Of a stretch of DNA of 64,000 nt, positions 49,501 to 58,428 are shown one piece after another; the first letter of the stretch is position 1, and every line of letters begins with the position of its first letter. The notes beneath the pieces were generated by a model, which saw only the letters and a list, made by a program, of their open reading frames with translations, was not told where the DNA came from and searched no databases. This DNA comes from Bimastos eiseni (lineage: Eukaryota > Annelida > Clitellata > Crassiclitellata > Lumbricidae): positions 26,848,025 to 26,912,024 of the forward strand of contig OY365811.1 in assembly GCA_959347315.1 (NCBI GenBank), given 5' to 3'. A program made the translations under genes and the position numbers.

Positions 49501-50361
49501 CTGTTTTGAAATATCTTTTGATATGTAAAGTTAGTCAGGACCATCTTGAGCTCTCTTTCAGTGCTGCGAGAAGCCGTGGAGGATGGAATAATAACCCATC
49601 AGCTGTTCATTTAAAAGCAGCTTGGAAGACTACTCACATATCAGCAGTTGAAGGAAGTAAAAACTGGCAACTGTGTTGCACAGACGAATTGCACAGTGTT
49701 AATGATTTCTTCTAAAATTGACAGACAGGAGAAATCAGATGTAGCCACTGTTGCATCTCTACGACTCGCTGATGCCTTAGGCAAACTAATCGATGAAAGC
49801 AAGGATTCTGAAACATATGGACCACAGGTTGATATTGGCTCGTTGTCTAACTTCGCAGAAAATGTTGTGGTCTATATTGCTGGTTTGGTTGATTGCAAGT
49901 TGACAAAACATCTTCCATGCAATGACTGTAGAGCTGTTCTGCTTTGGAACAAAGTCGTGGATGAACTATTTCCTAAAGATTTTGGACTTCTGGAGATCAA
50001 AGATCGTGGAGGTCTACTACGTCCTTCTCACGATGTTGTACGGATTTGCAAAACTACAGAGTCGCACTTAAGAAGTAGGATGGGTCCAAAGGAAAAGCCA
50101 CTTATTGCTTCAAGTCTTACAACTGCTCTAACTGCTGATGACCTCCAGTCCTTTATTGGGAGTAACATCTTTTCTGCCCTAATGGACCATTGCATTGAAA
50201 CTGAGCCAGTTAGGGATCACCGGGTTCTACTCATGAAGGCACTAGTTGACGAGTACCTTACCTGTCGTCTGCATCACCAAGGGAAATGCTTCACAAGAAG
50301 CATTCATGAACATAATAAACGATCTAAACTAAATAAAACTGTGGTTTTTAGTGGCCAATAG
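46521..50361 (+). pseudogene. P-element/THAP9-like transposase, inactivated
   Basis: Three exons join in phase: 46521-46666, 46959-47107 and 47846-50361. The first two encode a THAP zinc finger (CVAYGC, then ISFHLFPKDP, a W in KKWAV, ICxVHF), the DNA-binding domain shared by P-element transposase and THAP9. The long exon follows the family order: a coiled segment (RKLDIALSALVAGRKKLKLA), a catalytic region with MMDEIAIRK and HFLIDGL, and the C-terminal SAARSRGGWNNNPSA block typical of P transposases. Lesions: TAA at 47047 where the THAP domain normally has a residue between Cys and Val-His; a frameshift near 48392; a TGA at 48845-48847; a frameshift near 48985; and another near 49633. It is therefore a recently dead transposon, not a domesticated THAP9 gene. 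I could not find its terminal repeats. Confidence 0.9.
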
Positions 50362-51060
50362 AAAAAACATGTGGTATCTTAACTGATCTGCCTCTGTATA
50401 GCTATCAAAATATGTTATCTCAAGAATTCAACCTTAATCTTAGGTAGTATGACCATTGACTGCATTGCAATGTTTCTGAATTGCATTATTAACTAGATCG
50501 AGTGTAAATTTAGGAATAGTGACAGAAAGGAGTTTCTATTCTATCATTAAGCCATCCATTTAGTATGCAGTTTATTGCATTTAAAAATAGTACATAATGT
50601 TGATTTCTGTAAAATAGACTTTAATACAGACTACCCATTAACATATACTTGTACTTAAGACTGTGTACAGCATCAATTATATTTGTGTGACTGCCGATGG
50701 TGGAATTACTGATTCTATCACTGTGCCAGTTTCGGAGATGCCTTAAGACTTTTCTATTCCCTTGCCCATGCACAGACGCCCGTTGGAGAGCTGTTGATTT
50801 GAGCGGCCCTATACAAATGCTTGACTACATTACAATTATGATTACTGTAAGTTCTCCCTTTGATGCCTTTGTGTTTTCCAGTATTGTCCCAGGCACTAAA
50901 TGCTGTTGTTATATTTCTAAGCTGTGTCTGTGTCAAATAACAACCTAATAAATGAATTTTGATTGATATAAACATTATTGTCTGTATATTGTGCATGCTT
51001 TTGGTGTACAATAACATGACAAGAGCTTGAAGTGATTTTAAGGACCTCTAATTACCTTAG
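50362..51060. other. 3' flank of the P-like element; no gene
   Basis: AT-rich sequence. A frame around 50697-50790 (QFRRCLKTFLFPC) might be a LINE-type ORF2 end, but it is too short to call. The right terminus of the P-like element probably lies here; I could not locate it. Confidence 0.35.
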
Positions 51061-51061
51061 A

Positions 51062-51268
51062 TATGTGTTAAGCAAACGAAAGAGTGCTATCAATGGTAAT
51101 GCCTAAATTATGAACACTAGTTGTGAAGGTTGTAAAAATACTAGTTGTGTGCTCTGTATTATTTCCATCAAAGTTACTGGAAAAACTGTGACCTGTATGT
51201 AATAAACAAAGAAGTGTTGATTTCTTTTTAACGACTAGCTTTGGGGTTACTGTGCTAACAAAGACCAT
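51062..51268 (-). mobile_element. Non-LTR reverse transcriptase fragment
   Basis: The minus strand encodes SVHNLGITIDSTLSFA, the conserved block just downstream of the palm domain in CR1/L2/Jockey-type reverse transcriptases, preceded by a VVKKKSTLLCLL-like stretch. About 65 codons remain. It abuts a Helitron-related repeat at 51268. Confidence 0.6.
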
Positions 51269-51330
51269 CAGCGTCGCCCTCCTCTTTTTCCAGGCGTGGG
51301 ACTGGCGCTGGCTGGATCAATACCCCAATG
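51268..51330 (+). repeat. Repeat related to the Helitron-like sequence at 61561
   Basis: GCGTCGCCCTCCTCTTTTTC followed by CAGGCGTGGGACTGGCGCT matches 61567-61610. A more diverged version is at 59255-59312. Confidence 0.6.
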
Positions 51331-51559
51331 CGCAATGGACGGACGTCCGGTGGCGAAGGAACATAAAGTAGGAATGACAAAAATCACTTTAATGGTGCTA
51401 ACCCAGCATCTGATCATGCATACACGTGCTAGCCGTCTAAAGTTAGGGTCAAGGTCGCTTTGCGATTGTAAGTCGCTTAAGTGTGTTAATCAGTTTATGC
51501 GTCTGTTCGTACGTGTGTCCGTTGATCGGCTTATGCGTCTGAAAGGACGGCAGGGCAGA

Positions 51560-51961
51560 TAATGGGAATGGAATAGTAAGGTTTGCCTCGCCTAGATCTT
51601 GCATCTGACTGCGGGCCTGATTAGCCTATAGTGTAAAAGACTTCAAACAGCTTCGAATCATTTTAAAACATGTTAAGGGACGATTACCTCAAATGAATAA
51701 AATTGAATAAGCAGCGTCACAATTAGCAAGACTTCGTCACGTACGCTGTTACCCTAGTTTTTCTGCATATCTTCTTCTCTGAACTGCTTTGTGTGTTACT
51801 CTGTCTTACAGCTGGAGAGTTCAATATAATGTCACAATTATATCTTAATATACTTATATTACATTTATATGTTAATGTAATAATTATTTACGATTACTTT
51901 TGATTGATTAAATATATAGAATAATTTTACCTAGTACGGTGTACGTATGTATATATCTATC

Positions 51962-51992
<31 letters not shown>

Positions 51993-52350
51993 ATATACAA
52001 CTTGAACACAAAGAGATGACGGTCATAATAATGGTCATTGACAGCTTAGCGTCTGTGAAAAAAACCTCTTACCGAAGATGTGATGCTCACCGCTTGTCAG
52101 GTCATGGAATCATCTTCACCATTTTGTGTACTGCATATATATCTTTAGCACCGGTCGTGCTGACATCCTGACCAATTATAGGCATAACTAAATTAGCTAT
52201 GCCAGTTGCTCATAGACCATGACTTCAACCATAAAACAAGAGGACCAACGCCTTATGTTTAGAAATAGCAAAACACATCCACGATGGCAGACATAGAATG
52301 TTACCCCATGTTGGGTTGCATTATGTCTTTACCACTCATTGACAACATAT
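51560..52350. other. No supported gene
   Basis: AT-rich sequence with a TA-dinucleotide tract at 51947-51999. No domain-bearing ORF was found. Confidence 0.4.
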
Positions 52351-52364
52351 TGCGTGTTGCCCCT

Positions 52365-52515
52365 TGTCGATGACATGCTGACTTGGCCACATGCTGACTG
52401 TAATTCGACACATGTCAATCACATGTTGACCACATAAGTAAATCAAAAATTAACCACATGTTGGTAACATAAGTTGACCACGTGTTGACTACATGTCGAA
52501 CACATGTAGGCCTAC
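52365..52515. repeat. Degenerate tandem CACATGTTGAC repeats
   Basis: Words of the form CACATGTTGACCACAT are repeated about eight times with indels, including ACACATGTCAATCACATGTT and CACGTGTTGACTACATGTCG. The unit is roughly 15-20 bp. Confidence 0.7.
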
Positions 52516-53432
52516 GTCAGATTAGTAGGTGCCCTAGGGCAGCTGAAGGTGTAGTTTTCTCAATCAGGTTTCACTCATTCGGTTCTGGAAGGTCAGTCTT
52601 AGGGACAGCGATTTGAAGGTGAAGGCAGAAACGTCATTGATAAATCGATCTCTTTCGTCATCGATGGCTTTGTCCATCGCCTGAAACTCAGAGTCATTGA
52701 CAGGTTTGTATTAGTTTGTTAATTCACCCAAATAAATGACATGAAAATATTTTATTTTATTTGTTCAAAGGCACCGTGAGGGTCAATTAGTATCAGGGTA
52801 GGCATCGTGAGCAGGGTGCATCAAACGCCCCATGATTTTCGGATTTTTGTAGGAGGCGTCTGAGGCGAAAATGAAAGTTTTTCGAAATAAGAGAAGTTAT
52901 TCAGGTTATAGATTCATAATCTGCCACAGTGGCACATGACCCAAGCTAAAAAAAGAGTGAAACAGATTAGTTAAAAGCATGCAGTAGCTGCAAGCAAAAT
53001 AATAATGTGACACAAATTTAACATATTTACAATGTGCATCAAGTGTTGTACTGTGAGTCATTTCGCAGGATAATGTTCTTCTCCTTTAGCTGAGCTCAAG
53101 AAGTCTGAACTGAGCTTCAGCACAGTCATTAACTACGTTCAATGCCCGCAGGTTGATCAGCGACAACTGATACGTGGCAGAACTTGGCCAGACTGCAACA
53201 TATTCTGTCCAAAACTGTGAATATAACAGTATAAGGTGAAAGACACCTTAACCAGATCAGCCAGGGTTGTTGTTAATGTTACTGACGTCAGAAACCTGTG
53301 ATTGCCAAATCTCTTAACAAATCTCTGCTTAGGCAACGTCTGGCTTGATGGCTAGCAGTTTGTCAGCACGATCACATCGTGCATCCTCTGAAACCTTTTT
53401 GCTCCACAGCTCAACAGACACCAATTCTGCAG

Positions 53433-53787
53433 TCAGATACCAGAGATGCAACTTGAAGGAACGAGTGGTACTACTGGAGATCTCTGGATGAACATCCTCA
53501 ATGATTCCTCATACTTCAACAGAGACTGATACAAGTCTAAGTCGTTCCATGGGGCATCCTCCATAGAGTTAGTCGTAATCCACCAGGTGCTGGAGACGAG
53601 GGTTGCAAAGATGACAAAGTTCCTTTCTTTTGATATTTGGTGGAGTGTCATGATCTTCCACGAGGTGGATCTTGAATCTGTTGCTCAAGCGGACATAATA
53701 TCTTGATCGAATAGATGAATTTTGCCATCCATCTGGCCTTGTGCAAAGTGCCTTAAGGTCTCTTAAATGTCCATCGAGGAAAACCAT
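53433..53787 (-). pseudogene. Broken ORF inside the hAT-like element
   Basis: Two overlapping minus frames (72 codons each) appear to be one reading frame broken near 53570. The first contains MVFLDGHLRDLKALC, SRYYVRLSNRFKIHLVEDHD and CHLCNPRLQHLVDYD; the second runs to about 53433 and the similarity seems to continue at lower coordinates. It looks coding rather than random, but I do not recognise a transposase family in it. Confidence 0.4.
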
Positions 53788-53960
53788 GCACAGCTTAATA
53801 AACTTCTTATAGTTGTCACGTCGAGTTGGTAGCTCTCAACGAACAAGGTTAAGCATATTCTCTCTGCACTCACCAATAGAGCTTTGCGCACCCTTGCTAA
53901 ACACTGTAGAATCAAATTGTGACTATCGTTCGTCGACTGATCGACTGTTTGTCAGTGTTT

Positions 53961-54152
53961 GATGACCAAAACATTGAAACCTCTAAGTCTCCAGACGTCA
54001 CCCTGCTGACAAGGCTTCGAAAGAACCTCAATGTCCTGTCGGTGGTTCGTCGATTGATCGCATCACTGACAGGACATTAAAGTTCTTTTTGAGGCCATGT
54101 AAGCAGGGCGATGTCTGTCTGGAGACTTGGAGGTTTCAATGTTTTGGTCATC
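53961..54152. repeat. 192-bp palindrome (80-bp arms)
   Basis: The left arm 53961-54040 (GATGACCAAAACATTGAAAC...AATGTCCTGTC) pairs with the right arm 54068-54152 (GACAGGACATT...GTTTCAATGTTTTGGTCATC), with about 27 bp of loop. The match is over 80 percent, with small indels. It would form a strong hairpin in single-stranded DNA or RNA. Confidence 0.85.
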
Positions 54153-54613
54153 CAACACATGTAACAGAACAACCTCTCCAACATGGTGACCATAGGCTGA
54201 CTAAAGAAAAGCTGCTCGATAGTCACACATGTCACAGTTAGATGTCCTGTGTTGGATGCCGTAGTATCAGATCTTGCTAAAAATCACTCAATTGTGTCTT
54301 TCTAATAAAAAATATTACAATTATGAAAGGGTTAGCCAAGCATTGAATAGTTAACCACATGAAACTCAGTCATAGAATACCTACTAAAAAAGAAAAGAAG
54401 CACACAACATTTTCTATATAAAAAGCGCCTGGAGCCCTGGACCTTTTTACATTACGCGATACTGGTTTTTTGAGAACTCCGGTGGACAACCTAAAACAAA
54501 TCTGAATTGGGACAAAATTGGCATGAGTACTATTGGGGTCCATTGGAACAATTTGAGCATGCAGACAGAACATTTGACTGAAATTGGGGCGTTTGATGCA
54601 CCCTAATCGTGTG

Positions 54614-54800
54614 GGTCGGTTAGGGTTAGGGTTAGTGTAGTTTGTAGACATAGCATAAGGGTCAGAGTCAGTGATAAATATTACATGAAAAATATTTAAT
54701 TTAATTTTTCTTCTCTTTTATTTGATTACTATTTTAAAACAGTAAGCATTGTGATGGTCGGCTAGGGTCAGGGCTAGTGTAGTCTATAGATGCATGTATA
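54614..54800. repeat. TTAGGGTTAGGG-containing degenerate repeat
   Basis: GTCGGTTAGGGTTAGGGTTA followed by GTGTAGTTTGTAGACAT, with a diverged second copy at about 54757. The inverse version is at 57737-57830 (CTACACTA..., CCTAACCCTAACCGACCCTC) and another at 11325-11400. It is not a telomere: only two to three perfect hexamers. Confidence 0.7.
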
Positions 54801-55077
54801 GTGTGTCAGGGTCCTTATGGATACTGCCAGCAGTTCCTTCGTGTGTAATTCCGTCATTTCGTATTCCTTCGTAGGTCTACCTATTTTGGGCTATTGTGGC
54901 CCAGAAAGGGTCATTTTAATAATACAAATAAAAGAAATGATAACAATAGGCTAATAATAATAATTATAATAATGACAGAACTTCTGTAATTTTTCATGCA
55001 AGGCACTGCACTTTTCCATGCAAAATGTTATGGAGATACTCATTTATCCACAACTTATCCCTGACCCTTACAATATA

Positions 55078-57713
55078 CAGTGCTTTTTTGTACAAAAAAA
55101 GATTCCGGAACTCATCTGTATTTGTCTTTATATCAAATATATGTCAAAAAATGACGCAGAAATTAGCTACCAAATTATAAAATAAATTTTATAGGACACA
55201 AACTATAAAACTATAAACTCACTTTTATAACAAATCCCAGAGTTTTTTCCAATTTTCGTCAGACAAATCATCTCCACTCCTTTCCTTGCTATCAGTGTCT
55301 ACAGCTGAATGTCTTCCCCGAAGTAACCACAAATCAACATACTTTGAAGGATCGAAGCGTGTGAGTGGTGGTGCCGCTAATCTGATGAATAACAGCGATG
55401 AAATTGTTTTGGTCATCAATGAAGCTCTTGTTGGAGTGATGATCAGATTCATCTGTGAAAATCCTCGTTCGCATTCACTTGAAGAAATGGGGATAGTATG
55501 TAGAGCGTGACCAAATGAAGTAGTTTTTCAGGACATGTTTTTTCTACAAGGTATTCACGGAATTCACGAATCATTTCTCTTTCATTTAATTGTAGTCTTA
55601 TTGACAAGTTTCTTATTTCAGTTTCTCCAAATGTCAGCTGAGCGTTAATGTTTTCTGACCAATGTTTTTGGTCTAAGATGCGAGCCCACTGAGCTAATTC
55701 AACGTCTTCGTCAGCAAGCAACCTTTTCTCAATTGACTCTTTTAGTTTTATATAAAAGGCATTCGGATCGATAGCAGGATCATTTTTGCAATCTTTCTTG
55801 TGAAGTAAAACTCCATTAAAGCGGAGATTCTGTGCAGCAGCTGAAGCACATTTGTAATAGGGACCAACATTTTGTCTGCTTTCTTCGAATACTTGTACAA
55901 GTGCTTTTATTTTTTTATTTGCCTTGTACAGATCCATGTTGCGCTCTTGGAGGTCCAAACAACTCCGATAATTCTTGGAGAGCATAGCACATCAATCCTA
56001 GATCCATTAAAAACTCTGTAGATGTAATTTTCTTTTTTAAACCTTCATGAGTGCATTTATCATTTTTGTCCCTTGTAGCATCAACCATCGCTTCTTCAAA
56101 ATGCTTCACCAGCGCTTCATAATTTTCCCATACTGCAAAAACTGAACGGGAACTAGATGACACCCATCGTGTATTTAAAATTCGACCAATTTTCAGCAGC
56201 TCAACATGAAGTCATTCCGCACATGAATGTAACTCTCTGCTATTTTTTGGGGAAGCATGATACACGACGTAAAGCTTATCAAGAAATGATTTAAATCTAT
56301 TGATTCCTGAAATCTCCTTAACGGTATCGCCTACTGATAATTCCAGTCTATGATTAGCACAATGCCAAACTATAACAGTAGGAAATTTTTCAGTGAGTAA
56401 TTTCTTAACGCCACTTTTGCATCCTAACATCACTGCTGCGCCATCACATGCTAAAGAAACTAAATAATTCTCCAAGTATTCTTCTGTCATCCCATAAGAA
56501 TGAAGACATTCGAGTACAGCATCAAATACTCCTTTAGCCGTAACGCTTTCAAGTTCCACTAAATCCAAAAATAAATTGATCGGTGAATTCATTCCACTGC
56601 CTTCTACACGGCTTCGAATGTAGACTATCAGTGTCGATTTTTGGCTTATAGTGGTTGACTCATCAATCATTACTGAAATCTTACTCTTTGATTTCACGAC
56701 TTCTGCAATCATCTTTTTCCTTATTTCGTTACCTATATGATTGACAATATTAATGCATGCGTTTGTAGAATGAAGAATGCGACCCATTTCAACTCCGTTC
56801 ATTTCTTGTAGATCAATTTCCATTTCAAAGTTATTAAAGGATTGATTTCCTTTTGCAACTTTATATGCAGTTCGAAAAATGTTTGCTGTTACAATTTTCT
56901 CACGCGTTAAAGACTTTAAAATAATGTTCTCAAGAGTCTCCTTTTCAGCTTCTACAACCATCTTTAATGCAGCTTGATGTCCAGCAGATTCTTTGTGATC
57001 AAAAATTTTCTTTCGCAGCGACCTCAGCTGTTGCTTTCTATCTTCGCCATAATAAGATATTTCATTATTCGTCCATTCTTTAGATATTTTCATTCCCATC
57101 TTGGCTTCTACGCCAAGTGTTCCCACTTTTCTGCAGGTAGTGCAGACAAGCTTCTTTTCTTGAAAGCAGAGCCACTCGTTTTTGGCACAAAAATCTGTTT
57201 TTTGCTCTAATGTCGAGCAACTTGGCCAGTCGTCATTGGTGTAATCGTCTGCAGAAAGTACATCCGACGTCGTAATTTCCATTTCTTCTGTTTCTTCTTT
57301 ACTTGATCTGATGTTTTTCTTAACCGGAGAGCTAGCCGAGAAGAAGCTGGTGATTTTTTTCATTTTCAAATTTGGGTTAATTTGCTCAATTAATATTTAA
57401 ATTAATTTACAACTGAATTTACAACGCCGATAACAGGAAACTATTATAAATAATGACGTCATATTTACTATGAGCGCGTTTTATATAATACCTCAGAGGA
57501 AGCACAGAACTATCTAATGTATGCATAGGCATACATTAGATAGTTCGGCCAGCGGAAGTTTACTGGGCGCCATTTGTAATTGATATATTTGCATATCTTT
57601 TATAATACGACAAAAAACACAAAAAATGTAACTTTTGCAATTATATTTTAAATCATAACGAAAAAAAGGTGCCGGAACGCCGTTCCGGCGCGTTCCGTCA
57701 GAAAAAAGCACTG
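55078..57713 (-). mobile_element. Near-complete hAT transposon (KIAA1586-like transposase)
   Basis: Termini are CAGTGCTTTTTTGT at 55078 and, reversed from 57713, CAGTGCTTTTTTCT. Flanks ACAATATA (55070-55077) and CCAATATA (57714-57721) match at seven of eight positions, the hAT signature. The 2636-bp element carries one minus-strand transposase ORF with only three disabling changes, so insertion seems recent. It lies between two inverted copies of the TTAGGG-like repeat family. Confidence 0.88.
55225..57369 (-). pseudogene. hAT-family transposase, three lesions
   Basis: Reading starts at ATG 57369. An N-terminal zinc-finger-like segment (CxxC in VCTTCRKVG, then DHKESAGHQ) is followed by the RNase H-like core with MIDESTT (first Asp), LVSLACDGAAVMLG (second Asp) and WHCANHRLEL, and after the lesions a C-terminal dimerisation block (GFSQMNLIITPTRASL). 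This order matches hAT transposases of the type that gave vertebrate KIAA1586. Lesions: an in-frame TGA at 56212-56214, a one-base frameshift near 55960, and a one-base frameshift near 55460. The frame ends at 55225. Everything else is intact, so the copy was active in the recent past. Confidence 0.9.
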
Positions 57714-57736
57714 CCAATATATATATATATATATAT

Positions 57737-57840
57737 AAACTACACTATCCTTTAATAGTCCTAACCCTAACCGACCCTCACGATGCCTATCTTGACCTTA
57801 AGCGACCCTCACAATGCCTACTATTACTTACCATCACGAT
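57737..57840. repeat. CCTAACCCTAACCGACCCTC repeat, ~30-bp tandem units
   Basis: Tandem ACCGACCCTCACGATGCCTA-type units follow an AACTACACTA lead-in. It is the inverted partner of the block at 54614-54660. Confidence 0.7.
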
Positions 57841-58149
57841 ATTTTAGACAAAATTAAATTAAAGATAATTCATGTCATATTTTTGGGGGGCGAATTAACA
57901 TACAAGTAGGCATACTGACATGTTAAAATGATTTGTTTATACATAGACTTGCCAATTGAAAGAGAAGTTGACTATAGTTTTTTTAATTTTATTTATTGCT
58001 ATAATTTATTGACGAACAGTCACTAAATTATTAATTAATTTAATTTATCAGTAAATTGAGCAACTCAATCAATAGATCAACCATTCATGCAGTCAGACAT
58101 TCTCCAGTTCGTTTATTTAATCGTTCAATAAATCACCTGTAAACTGTTT

Positions 58150-58428
58150 CAGTCAACGATTTAAAATGACTAGTTGACTCATTGAGGCTCTCACTGACTC
58201 ATTGACTAACTCTACTGCTTCCTTGATGACTCAAACGACGTCACCATTTGACCGAAACCATAGCCAACTGAAAAAGATCGGAGTAACGGCCACATTTGAC
58301 AGACCATATGCCGTGATAAGACAACCATTGTTACGTAAAAGCATATTCCAAAGGAACGTTGTGACCACGCATTGCTAAGGCAACTCGGCGGTTTCACAGG
58401 TTCCGGTGTCGTCACGCACCCAACTTCC
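58150..58428 (+). repeat. Large inverted repeat, left arm, AP-1/CRE-rich
   Basis: This arm is the inverted counterpart of 62686-62950. The innermost 26 bp (58403-58428) are identical to the reverse complement of 62686-62711; the rest aligns with substitutions and small indels. TGACTCA occurs exactly at 58175, 58195 and 58227 and ACGTCA at 58238. The arms might be termini of a 4.8-kb element or a duplicated regulatory region; see the findings. Confidence 0.85.

Larger units (their letters stand above)
52812..54605 (-). mobile_element. hAT-like DNA transposon with 8-bp target duplication
   Basis: Left terminus CAGGGTGCATCAAACGCCCC; right terminus, reversed, TAGGGTGCATCAAACGCCCC, so 19 of 20 terminal bases are shared. 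The flanks ATCGTGAG (52804-52811) and ATCGTGTG (54606-54613) match at seven of eight positions. The element is 1794 bp, contains a long palindrome near its right end, and has broken minus-strand ORFs (53433-53787). Assignment to hAT rests on the 8-bp duplication and the CAGGG start. Confidence 0.7.

Noticed and set aside
54614..54640. Telomere or interstitial telomeric array
   Set aside because: Only two to three perfect TTAGGG units within a longer degenerate repeat.
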